Below, in pieces: positions 6,523-13,388 of a stretch of 15,154 nucleotides of DNA. The position numbers were made by a program, and so were the translations under genes. Every line of letters starts with the position of its first letter. Position 1 is the stretch's first letter. The stretch is from NCBI GenBank assembly GCA_021413665.1, contig JAIOPW010000459.1, forward strand, positions 1 through 15,154, read 5' to 3'. The stretch comes from Rhodocyclales bacterium (GTDB taxonomy: Bacteria; Pseudomonadota; Gammaproteobacteria; Burkholderiales; Rhodocyclaceae). The notes under the pieces were generated by a model. The model searched no databases, had not been told where the DNA came from, and saw nothing but the letters and a program-made list of their open reading frames with translations.

Positions 6523-7859
6523 TTGCGCACCTCGTAGCGTTGCAGTTGCACCTCAGGCGACCACCAGTCTGCCGGCAGCCCGGCTTTCTGCTTGAGGCGG
6601 GCCATGAACATGTGCCGCTCCGGCAACTGTTCCCAGACCTGCGGCAGGAAGGTGCTGCGTCGATGTCCCGCGATCAGGATCACGCCGTCGATATTCGGGC
6701 GCAGTTGGCGCAGTGCGTCGGCTTCGTTTGTGAAGCTCATCGGCCGCGGCGTGGTGAGCAACGAGACCTCGACCCGGGTGCGCGGCAGTTCGGCGAGCGT
6801 CAGCGGCGGAAAGCGCGGATCGCTGAAGGCGGCGGCGATGGCGTTGGCGCGCACGTCGTGGTCGAGCGGACGGTGGGCCTCAAGGGAACCGATGCAGCCG
6901 CGCAGGTCGTCATTCTGCGTCAGCGTGACGAAGGTGGCGCCAGGCGAGGTCACCGCCGGATGGTCGGGTTCGGGCTGCGCCGGCTGGCCGAGGTGGGTGG
7001 CGATGGCGTTGCGCGCGCGCGCCAGCAGCGCCGCGCCGAGATCGTCGGCTTGCGGCTGGTAGAGGGCAAAGGAGGCATAGCCGACGACGCGCGTCTTGTC
7101 GCCCGCGGTATCGCCCGAATTGCATTGCGCGACGCGTTCGATCGTCAGCCCGCGCCGACGCGCCGTGGCGAGCAGGCCGTTGATGGGCAACGCACCGCAG
7201 GCCTGTTCGAAGTTCGTCAGCGGTTCCAGGGCAAGGATGTGCTGCACGGTCTCGCCATCGATGAGTTGCGCCTCTCGGTAGCCGTGGAAGTGCGAGAGGT
7301 CGGAACTGATCACGATCAGGGTATCCTCGCCGCCCCAGAGCCGGTCGAGGACTTCCGCCACTTCTGCGGCGGTGGCCTTGCCCACCGCCAGCGGCACCAG
7401 TTCAAACCGGCCCAGTACGGTTTGCAGGAAGGGCAGTTGTACTTCGAGCGAGTGCTCCTGGGCGTGGGCGGCGTCGCTGGCGACGACCTGCGGCAGATCG
7501 GCCAGGCCATCGAGCGCGGCGCGGTCCAGCGCGATGCTGCCCAATGGGGTGGCGAAGGCCGCCACTGTCGGCGCCGCCAGTCCGCGCACGGAAACGCGGT
7601 GGCAGGGCCCGAGCAGCACCACGCGGCGGATGCCCGCAGCGAGCGGTGCGAGGCGCGCATAGGCCTGGCCGGCGGTGCCGCCGGAATAGACATAGCCGGC
7701 ATGCGGAACGATCAGCGCCTTGAGCCGGCGGGACGCAACAGTCGGCGCTGGCGCGACGGCAGCGAGGCGGGTAGCGAGGTCATCGCGCAGGCTGGCGGCG
7801 TCACCGGGATAGAACATGCCGGCAACGGCCGGCGGACGGCAGGCGATCGCGGAGTTCAT
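6498..7859 (-). CDS. Memo-AMMECR1 fusion protein of the AmmeMemoRadiSam system
   Basis: A 453-residue protein joining two families often encoded separately. Residues 1 to about 267 are a Memo-like domain: AVAGMFYPGD at the start, VPHAGYVYSGG (H53), LLGPCHR (H87), SSDLSHF (D187, H190) and C246 in QCNSGD. These correspond in position to the His/Cys metal-site residues described for human MEMO1. Residues from about 273 to 453 are an AMMECR1 domain with the conserved LRGCIG (319-324) and FSDPRFPPL. The start is ATG 7859-7857; a longer in-frame ORF runs up to 7976 but overlaps the upstream gene by 98 nt and gives a low-complexity Arg/Pro-rich extension. The gap to the upstream gene is 17 intervening nt (stop codon ends at 7879, start at 7859, 19 nt), and the 3' end overlaps the radical SAM gene. 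The Shine-Dalgarno region is weak, so coupling may carry translation. Molecular function is unknown; a metal-dependent role with the radical SAM partner is inferred. Confidence 0.92.
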   Translation of the reverse strand: MNSAIACRPPAVAGMFYPGDAASLRDDLATRLAAVAPAPTVASRRLKALIVPHAGYVYSGGTAGQAYARLAPLAAGIRRVVLLGPCHRVSVRGLAAPTVAAFATPLGSIALDRAALDGLADLPQVVASDAAHAQEHSLEVQLPFLQTVLGRFELVPLAVGKATAAEVAEVLDRLWGGEDTLIVISSDLSHFHGYREAQLIDGETVQHILALEPLTNFEQACGALPINGLLATARRRGLTIERVAQCNSGDTAGDKTRVVGYASFALYQPQADDLGAALLARARNAIATHLGQPAQPEPDHPAVTSPGATFVTLTQNDDLRGCIGSLEAHRPLDHDVRANAIAAAFSDPRFPPLTLAELPRTRVEVSLLTTPRPMSFTNEADALRQLRPNIDGVILIAGHRRSTFLPQVWEQLPERHMFMARLKQKAGLPADWWSPEVQLQRYEVRKWKEATPL

Positions 7860-7878
7860 CGCGTCACGCCCGGTGCGC

Positions 7879-10122
7879 CTAGCGCGGCGTTCCCCGGTAG
7901 CGGGGCGCGGCGTAGGGATGGCTGCCGCGGAAGGCCTCGAACAGCTTCCAGCGCACCACGGGTATCCTCGACACAAGTTTCAGTGGCACCGAGTAGATCT
8001 CGCAACTGTCGCGGGCCACCACGGCAACGGGCGCCACCGCAAGCGGCGCGGGTCCGGTTCCGTTTTCGGTCATTGCCGCGAACAGGCTGTCCGCGCCCCA
8101 GAATTCTCCCTTGCCGAACACCGGCGCCCGCTGGTCATCGCCCATGGCCACGCGACCCTTGCCGATCAGGTGCAGTTGCTCCGGATCGCCGACGAAGCGT
8201 TCACCGGCGTGCAGGCTGGTGATGGTGCAATTGCGGGCAAGCGTGAACAGGGTGGTGTTGGTGACGGCGTCGCTGAAGAGGAAGGTGCGCCGCAGGCGCT
8301 CTTCGACCTTGCGGGCGTCGAGCAGTTCGCTGCTGGAGAAAAAGCGTTCGATGAAGTTGCGGTAGAGGTCGGCGGGCAGGCGCAAGGCCTGGACGAAGCC
8401 GACGGAACGATAGGTCTCCTCGCTCGGCTGGTTGTGCAGCGCCGCCGACTCGGCCAGCAGCGAGCCGCTGAACAGGAAATGCGAGCTGCCGGGATCGGCC
8501 GTCAGCATCTCGACCTTGCCGGCGAGGACGAGGTGGATTTCGCCGGGAATCCTTCCGGCCGGGGTGATGATGGTTTCCGGATTGAACGTGGAAATCCGGT
8601 TGTTGAGCAGCATGTGCAGCCGTTCCATCGGCACCGCCGGGAAGTAGCTCTTGAGGAATTCGCTGGCGTCGCGCAACAGGAAGTTCTGTTCGCCGGGAAT
8701 CATCACGTCCACGGTGCCAAACGGCGCCCCCGAGCCGATGCGTCGTTCGGCGTCGGTCAGGTCGCGCGCGGTATGCGCGAGCAGCAGCCGGGTGGAGCGA
8801 TCGGCGGCGAAGTCCGCGGCGCTGCCATGGATCATGCCGCCGCCGATGTCGATTTTCTTCAGATCGACCGGCGCCAGGTAATCGTCCTTGATGGCTTGCG
8901 CACGCACGGCACTGACCCCTGGCAGCGAGGGGTCGGCGTTGATCATGCCGTCGATCACGGCGAAAGAGGCGATGTCGGCGAGATGGCTGTAAGTGCGATA
9001 ACCACCCTCCCACAGCACGCGGAAATGGAAGATCGTGGTCTCCACCGGATGCGGCGAAACAGTGGGCCGGACCTCCAGGCCCATGACGTCGTTCCACTTT
9101 CCCTCTTCGAGGTCGCGAATGTCGAAATAGCGCGAGAACTCGCTTTCGGCGATCGACAGCAGGGAACAGAATTTCCGCGTCACCGAGGCGCGCACCAGCG
9201 GCGTGGCGAAATACTGCAGCGGCCGGTCGCATTGCAACAAGTTGGTCAGCCCGGCAAAGTGGTCGTCGTGGCAATGGGTGTGGAATATCCCCGCGACTTC
9301 CTTCTTGCCGATGCCGAGCGCATCGAGGCTATAGTTGATGTTCGGCCCGGCATCGATCAGATAGACCCGCCCCTGGTGGATGAGGACGCTGCCCATCGCC
9401 GGTCGGTTGTAGTCCCAGCCGTCGCCGTCGCCGGCGTGAACCACGGCGAAATAATGGCGATCGACGGCGACATGGCTCAGGGGATAGGGGCAGGGGTAGG
9501 TCTCATCCCGGTCAAGATTGAGGTCGACCTGTACCGCATCATCGCCGTAGCGTATTTCGAAGACGTTGTAGGCCAGGCGCGCAATCGTGACGCCTTCCTC
9601 GATTTCGATCGGCCGGGTGGTGAGCGGCAGGCAGTCGACGAAGGCTTCGGGTCGCGTGATGTGGCCGAAGGCGAATTTGAGCTTGACGCGCATCAGTTCG
9701 TCCGCCTCGGCCTCGTCGACTCCGGCTTCCATCATTTCCTCGGCGGAAATCAGTCCGTAGTTGCCGCGGTGGATGTAGCGAAGTTGCGCCGCCAGTTGTT
9801 CCGGGGTGCCGATGAGTTTCGGCTTGCGGCCGGAGTTGTTGGGGTGGTTGGGCAGCAGCATGCCTTGCCGGTAGAGCATCTGCAGGATGGGAAATTCGGC
9901 CAGGTTGCATAGATGCCCGTTCTGGATCATCGCGTCCGAAAGGAGGATGGCGTTGGGCCCGGTCTCGAAGCTCACACCGTTGCGCTCGGTGGTCTGGATG
10001 ATGCCGCGGCGGAACAGGTGCTTGACGCTGTCGGCGGGCGTGCCGCAGAGCAGGGTCAGTCCGGCCGCGGGGATTTCGACGTAGTAGATTCCCTTGGCGA
10101 CGACGAGTTTGCGTATGGGCAT
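7879..10122 (-). CDS. MBL-fold hydrolase with two cyclic-nucleotide-binding-like domains
   Basis: A 747-residue multidomain protein, probably cytoplasmic: no signal peptide or membrane segment is apparent. Residues 1 to about 225 match no domain I recognise. The metallo-beta-lactamase fold follows, with LIDAGPN before the metal motif HTHCHDDH (281-288), whose H283, H285, D287 and H288 form HxHxDH, and a later His in GGGMIHGS. Residues from about 495 to 610 and 625 to 740 each look like a cyclic-nucleotide-binding beta-roll. Their phosphate-binding cassettes are degenerate: GSLLAES (553-559) and GKGEFWGAD (670-678), neither followed by the usual Pro-Arg. They may bind a different ligand, or only mediate assembly. 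The start is ATG 10122-10120, with GGAA about ten bases upstream. It starts 14 nt after the stop of the DUF4010 gene and ends 19 nt before the Memo-AMMECR1 start. A diffusible nucleotide or redox signal feeding the AmmeMemoRadiSam proteins is one possible job, by inference only. Confidence 0.82.
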   Translation of the reverse strand: MPIRKLVVAKGIYYVEIPAAGLTLLCGTPADSVKHLFRRGIIQTTERNGVSFETGPNAILLSDAMIQNGHLCNLAEFPILQMLYRQGMLLPNHPNNSGRKPKLIGTPEQLAAQLRYIHRGNYGLISAEEMMEAGVDEAEADELMRVKLKFAFGHITRPEAFVDCLPLTTRPIEIEEGVTIARLAYNVFEIRYGDDAVQVDLNLDRDETYPCPYPLSHVAVDRHYFAVVHAGDGDGWDYNRPAMGSVLIHQGRVYLIDAGPNINYSLDALGIGKKEVAGIFHTHCHDDHFAGLTNLLQCDRPLQYFATPLVRASVTRKFCSLLSIAESEFSRYFDIRDLEEGKWNDVMGLEVRPTVSPHPVETTIFHFRVLWEGGYRTYSHLADIASFAVIDGMINADPSLPGVSAVRAQAIKDDYLAPVDLKKIDIGGGMIHGSAADFAADRSTRLLLAHTARDLTDAERRIGSGAPFGTVDVMIPGEQNFLLRDASEFLKSYFPAVPMERLHMLLNNRISTFNPETIITPAGRIPGEIHLVLAGKVEMLTADPGSSHFLFSGSLLAESAALHNQPSEETYRSVGFVQALRLPADLYRNFIERFFSSSELLDARKVEERLRRTFLFSDAVTNTTLFTLARNCTITSLHAGERFVGDPEQLHLIGKGRVAMGDDQRAPVFGKGEFWGADSLFAAMTENGTGPAPLAVAPVAVVARDSCEIYSVPLKLVSRIPVVRWKLFEAFRGSHPYAAPRYRGTPR

Positions 10123-10136
10123 GGCGATGTTTCCGA

Positions 10137-11390
10137 TCAGATCAGCAATAGGCCGCCGGCAAGTCCCGCGGCGATTGCCACCATTCCAGGCAGGCAACGG
10201 CGGGCCAGTGCCGCCCCGCCGATGACCACCACCAGCCCGGACTTGAATGCGAGGTTGGACAGTGTAGCCAAGGTTATCGCGGTAATGGTTTGCGTGGCCG
10301 TCAGTTTATCCATGCCGAACATGCGCAGCGAGGACAGCGTGATCGCATCGACGTCGGTCAGGCCCGAGGCCACCGCGAGCAGGTAGATGCCGCGGTTGCC
10401 GGCAACGTCCTGCAGCCAGGCGGCAAGCACCAGTATCAGCGCGTAAAGGGCGCCGAAGGTCAGCGCCGTGCGTATCTCGGTCGGATTGGTCACGTTCGGC
10501 ATCGGCAGGGCGTCCCCCGCTGGAAGCTGGCGCCAGCCCCAGAGCGTGGCGGCGACGCCGAGCGCGATGCCGCAGCCGAGAACGGCGAACAACTGGCCGA
10601 CGATGTCGGGCGCGACGGCGAACGAGACGACGCCCAGGCGCACCATGACGACAATGTTGGCGAGCAGGATCACCACCATCGCCGTGCGTGCCAGATCGAC
10701 GTTGGCCCTCGCGTGGCGGGCGAAAATCATGGTGGTGGCGGTGGACGACACGAGGCCGCCGAAGAGGCCGATCAGCGCCGCGCCGTGCTGCGCTCCGGTG
10801 ACTCGCAGCGCGGCATAACCGGCCAGCGACACGCCCGAGATCAGCACCACCATCCACCAGATGTTGTGCAGGTTCAACGCCAGGTAGGGGCCGAAGTCGC
10901 GGTTGGGCAGAATCGGCAGGATGACCAGCGACAGCACGCCGAACTGCAGGATCGACAGCAGGTCGACGTGCGTCATGCTTTTCGAGATGCCGTGCAACTG
11001 GGCCTTGAAGTAGAGCAGCACCGTGGTGGCGATGGCCAGCATGACGGCGATCAGGGTGTAGCCGAACCAGACCGCCGCGCCCAGCGCATAGCAGACCATC
11101 AGGGCAACCACCGAGGTGGTGCCGGGGTCGCCGCTATCGAGCGGATCGGATACGTGCGCGGCGATCATCATCGCGGCGATGGCGATCAGGCCGGCGGCGA
11201 GGATCCAGCCGCTGTCCGTGATCTGTGCCAGCAGGGCGGAAAGGCAGCCGAGCAGGCCGACCAGGGCGAAGGTGCGCAAGCCGGCCTTCAAGTCGGACTG
11301 GCGCTCCCGTTCCAGACCGATCAGCAGGCCGATGCCGATGCTGGTGGCAAAGGCCTGCAAGTTTTCATATTCGGTTCCGGCGGCGAACAT
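10137..11390 (-). CDS. MgtC/SapB family membrane protein with DUF4010
   Basis: A 417-residue polytopic inner-membrane protein. The N-terminal part (about residues 12-145) carries the MgtC/SapB pattern: IGIGLLIGLERER (from residue 18) followed by GLRTFALVGLLG (37-48). The rest is a DUF4010-type domain with many hydrophobic segments, including GLVSSTATTMIFA and, near the C-terminus, LTDVDAITLSSL. I count roughly ten to twelve potential membrane spans. The start is ATG 11390-11388, with GAGAG about nine bases upstream. The longer frame extending to 12107 lies antisense to ispD and is a GC-bias shadow. It is the first gene of the leftward four-gene operon, 14 nt from the next start, and is divergent from ispD across 48 bp. 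MgtC domains are linked to magnesium limitation and virulence in some bacteria, but the transported substrate, if any, of DUF4010 proteins is not known to me. Confidence 0.9.
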   Translation of the reverse strand: MFAAGTEYENLQAFATSIGIGLLIGLERERQSDLKAGLRTFALVGLLGCLSALLAQITDSGWILAAGLIAIAAMMIAAHVSDPLDSGDPGTTSVVALMVCYALGAAVWFGYTLIAVMLAIATTVLLYFKAQLHGISKSMTHVDLLSILQFGVLSLVILPILPNRDFGPYLALNLHNIWWMVVLISGVSLAGYAALRVTGAQHGAALIGLFGGLVSSTATTMIFARHARANVDLARTAMVVILLANIVVMVRLGVVSFAVAPDIVGQLFAVLGCGIALGVAATLWGWRQLPAGDALPMPNVTNPTEIRTALTFGALYALILVLAAWLQDVAGNRGIYLLAVASGLTDVDAITLSSLRMFGMDKLTATQTITAITLATLSNLAFKSGLVVVIGGAALARRCLPGMVAIAAGLAGGLLLI

Positions 11391-11420
11391 CTTGAGTCTC
11401 TCGGGAATTCCTGTGGGACG

Positions 11421-11450
11421 ATTGTATAGAATTGGGACATGACTTATCAC
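11421..11450 (-). promoter_or_regulatory. Candidate promoter of the DUF4010-AmmeMemoRadiSam operon, overlapping the ispD -10
   Basis: On the minus strand TACAAT (11426-11421, 5 of 6) lies 18 bp from GTGATA (11450-11445, 4 of 6), a plausible sigma-70 pair starting transcription near 11414, 24 nt before the gene. On the plus strand the same region reads TATAGAAT (11425-11432), a -10-like element for ispD with no clear -35. Together they form the quasi-palindrome ATTGTATAGAAT. The operon's -35 would lie within the first codons of ispD. Confidence 0.4.
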
Positions 11451-12158
11451 GCACTGGTTCCAGCCGCGGGTTCCGGGTCGCGCATGAGCGCAACACCCGG
11501 GCAGGCCGTACCCAAGCAATACCTGCCGCTGGCCGGTGTGCCGATGATCCGGCACGCCCTGGCGACATTGTGCGCCACCCCGTCGATCGCCCATGTATTC
11601 GTGGTGCTGGCGCCGGATGATGCCCTCTGGCCGGCGCCGCAGATGGCCGCGCTTGGCCCCAAACTGCGCGTCCTGCGCTGCGGCGGCGAGACCCGCGCGC
11701 AAAGTGTCGGCAATGGCCTGCGCGCGATGGCCGCCGAGCTTGGCGCGATCGACAGGGACTGGGTGCTGGTGCATGATGCGGCGCGCCCCTGCCTGACCGT
11801 CGCGATGGTGGAGAAACTGATGGTCGAAGTAGGCGCGGACGATGCCGGCGGACTGCTCGCGGTGCCCGTCGCCGATACGCTGAAGCGTGCCGGCGAAGGC
11901 GACCGCATCCTGCAAACCGTCGCGCGCGATCACCTGTGGCAGGCACAGACGCCGCAGATGTTTCGCCACCGGCTGCTGCTCGATGCGCTCGACGCCGCGC
12001 CCCAGGTTACCGACGAGGCCGGCGCCATCGAGGCGCTCGGACATTCGCCACGCCTTGTCGCTGCCGATGCCAGCAATCTCAAGGTCACCTATCCGCTGGA
12101 CCTGCAACTCGCGGAATGGATACTTCAGAATCGCGACAGGAATTCAGGAAGCGGATGA
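11439..12158 (+). CDS. ispD: 2-C-methyl-D-erythritol 4-phosphate cytidylyltransferase
   Basis: IspD joins CTP and MEP to make CDP-ME, the third step of the MEP isoprenoid pathway, in the cytoplasm. The 239-residue length fits the family. The nucleotide-binding loop PAAGSGSRM (8-16, R15) and PKQYLPL (K26) are present, followed by the Mg-binding VHDAARP (D113), VADTLKR (144-150), AQTPQMF, VTDEAGAIE and SNLKVTYPLDL (K215), in the usual order. The start is ATG 11439; only a short GGGA lies just before it, and if the -10-like TAGAAT at 11427-11432 is used the transcript would begin at or next to the start codon. ispF lies further along the same strand but is separated by a thioredoxin-like gene and an antisense small gene, instead of following directly. 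It diverges from the DUF4010 operon. Confidence 0.97.
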   Translation: MTYHALVPAAGSGSRMSATPGQAVPKQYLPLAGVPMIRHALATLCATPSIAHVFVVLAPDDALWPAPQMAALGPKLRVLRCGGETRAQSVGNGLRAMAAELGAIDRDWVLVHDAARPCLTVAMVEKLMVEVGADDAGGLLAVPVADTLKRAGEGDRILQTVARDHLWQAQTPQMFRHRLLLDALDAAPQVTDEAGAIEALGHSPRLVAADASNLKVTYPLDLQLAEWILQNRDRNSGSG

Positions 12159-12215
12159 AGGCGCCCCTTTCGCCGCTGGTGTTTTCCGCGCCAAACTGAA
12201 ACAGGACCGCCCGAC

Positions 12216-12539
12216 ATGAATTCCGCAGCCGAACCTTCGCGCGCCGAGTTGGACGCGCTCGCCGAACCAACCGTCGTCGAGTTCGGCGCCGCCCATTGCG
12301 GCTACTGCCGCGCCGCCCAGCCCCTGATCGCAGAGGCGCTCCGGCATCATCGTCGGGTATGTCACATCAAGATCGAAGATGGTCCGGGCCGGGCTCTGGG
12401 ACGTTCCTATCGCGTCAAGCTATGGCCCACGCTGATCTTCCTGCGTGGAGGTCGTGAAGTGGTGCGCCTGGTGCGGCCCGCCGATTCCAGTGCGATCGGG
12501 CAGGCGCTGGCGCAGATCGAGTCACCCGGGATGGGATAA
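12216..12539 (+). CDS. Thioredoxin family protein with CGYC active site
   Basis: A 107-residue thioredoxin-fold protein, about the length of thioredoxin itself. VVEFGAAHCGYC puts the redox pair at C28 and C31 with Gly-Tyr between them, in place of the classical Gly-Pro, and His in place of the usual Trp before the first Cys. The expected cis-proline is P71 in LWPTLIFLRGG, followed by the strand EVVRLVRP. No signal peptide is seen, so it should act in the cytoplasm as a disulfide reductase or thiol-exchange protein; the client is unknown. ATG 12216 is supported by AGGA at 12203-12206. It follows ispD by 57 bp on the same strand and probably shares its transcript. Its last 18 nt overlap, tail to tail, the minus-strand Cys-rich gene. 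Confidence 0.88.
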   Translation: MNSAAEPSRAELDALAEPTVVEFGAAHCGYCRAAQPLIAEALRHHRRVCHIKIEDGPGRALGRSYRVKLWPTLIFLRGGREVVRLVRPADSSAIGQALAQIESPGMG

Positions 12540-12707
12540 ATCGTCGGCCGCAGCGTCGACGCGCCCTTCCGTGCCGACAAAATATTTCTCCAGCGGGCAA
12601 ACGGTGCCGGGCTTGCAGGCATGTTCGAGACCGCATTTCGCTTTGCTCTGATCCAGTATCACCATCTGTCCGCAGACCGGGCAGTGTTCCATCGGCGAAT
12701 CGAACAT
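12522..12707 (-). CDS. Small Cys-rich putative zinc-binding protein
   Basis: A 61-residue protein I cannot assign to a named family. It has five Cys: C9 and C12 in CPVCG, C25, C31 and C37, in an arrangement that suggests a metal-binding knuckle. The strongest support for the gene is its ribosome binding site: GGAGG lies seven bases before ATG 12707-12705, the clearest Shine-Dalgarno in the window. The frame can be extended to 12806, but the added residues are basic and lack a comparable site. It is transcribed against its neighbours, overlaps the thioredoxin gene by 18 nt at the 3' end and diverges from ispF. The proximity to a thioredoxin-like protein might reflect a thiol or zinc theme, but that is guesswork. 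Confidence 0.72.
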   Translation of the reverse strand: MFDSPMEHCPVCGQMVILDQSKAKCGLEHACKPGTVCPLEKYFVGTEGRVDAAADDLSHPG

Positions 12708-12713
12708 GATGCG

Positions 12714-12718
12714 CCTCC
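12714..12718 (-). promoter_or_regulatory. Strong Shine-Dalgarno of the Cys-rich small gene
   Basis: The minus strand reads GGAGG here, seven bases before the ATG at 12707. It decides the start of the 61-residue protein over longer in-frame alternatives upstream. Confidence 0.7.
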
Positions 12719-12894
12719 ACTTCAATTGCATCGTTGGCGAGCGTGGTTTCCGCCGCATGTGTTTGAGTATCCGCGAGCGCGGCATGCCGGTCAATGCGTT
12801 TCTCATTTCGGCGGCTATTTCGGCACAAGCGGATACCGGGACGGCGGAAATCGGCTAACCTGTTCGTTCGTTGCTGGAAAGGGACTTTTCTGAA

Positions 12895-13383
12895 ATGAGC
12901 ATTCCATTCCGTATCGGCCAGGGCTATGACGTACACGCACTGGCGCCCGGCCGCAAGCTGATTCTGGGTGGCGTCGAGATTCACCATCCCCTTGGATTGC
13001 TCGGGCATTCGGATGCCGACGCGCTGCTGCACGCGGTCACCGATGCGATCCTGGGCGCCGCGGGCCTGGGCGATATCGGCGGCATGTTTCCCGACAGCGG
13101 CTCGCAGTGGGAAGGAGCCGACAGCCGGGTCTTGCTGCGCGGCGCGATGAACGCCGTGCGCGCCGCGGGCTGGCGCGTGGGCAATGTCGATGCCACGATC
13201 ATTGCCCAGGCGCCGCGCATTGCGCCGCACGCCGCGGCGATGCGCGCCAACATCGCAGCCGACCTCGGTATCGAGGCCGACGCCGTCAACATCAAGGGCA
13301 AGACCAACGAACACCTGGGTTTCGAAGGTCGGGCCGAGGGTATCGCGGCGCATGCGGTGGCGCTTCTCGTGCGCGTGGAGTAG
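12895..13383 (+). CDS. ispF: 2-C-methyl-D-erythritol 2,4-cyclodiphosphate synthase
   Basis: IspF converts CDP-ME 2-phosphate to MEcPP with release of CMP, two steps after IspD in the MEP pathway, as a cytoplasmic homotrimer. The 162-residue length is typical. The metal ligands are visible as D12 and H14 in GYDVH and H46 in the signature SDADALLHAVTDAILGA (39-55); GHSDAD supplies H38. The C-terminal part has KGKTNEHLGFEGRAEGI, where most relatives have a Thr-rich KATTTEKLGF; the catalytic Thr and the GRxEGI strand remain. The start is ATG 12895, with AAAGGGA at 12878-12884; an in-frame TTG at 12871 would add eight unsupported residues. It begins a plus-strand run with thpR and the cyclic-nucleotide-binding gene, with thpR starting 6 nt after its stop. 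Confidence 0.97.
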   Translation: MSIPFRIGQGYDVHALAPGRKLILGGVEIHHPLGLLGHSDADALLHAVTDAILGAAGLGDIGGMFPDSGSQWEGADSRVLLRGAMNAVRAAGWRVGNVDATIIAQAPRIAPHAAAMRANIAADLGIEADAVNIKGKTNEHLGFEGRAEGIAAHAVALLVRVE

Positions 13384-13388
13384 GGGGA

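Noticed and set aside
7860..7976. N-terminal extension of the Memo-AMMECR1 protein by 39 residues
   Set aside because: It is Arg/Pro-rich, overlaps the MBL/CNB gene, and the Memo domain begins right after the ATG at 7859.
6540..8222. Long plus-strand open frame opposite the radical SAM and Memo-AMMECR1 genes
   Set aside because: Low-complexity Arg/Gly-rich product with no family features; the minus-strand proteins have diagnostic motifs and operon spacing.
7816..9912. Long plus-strand open frame opposite the MBL/CNB gene
   Set aside because: It is a shadow of the minus-strand gene, which has the HxHxDH motif; the plus frame shows no domain.
10290..11429. Plus-strand frame rich in Gln, Arg, Asp and Gly opposite the DUF4010 gene
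   Set aside because: The composition is what antisense of a hydrophobic membrane protein gives; no supported start.
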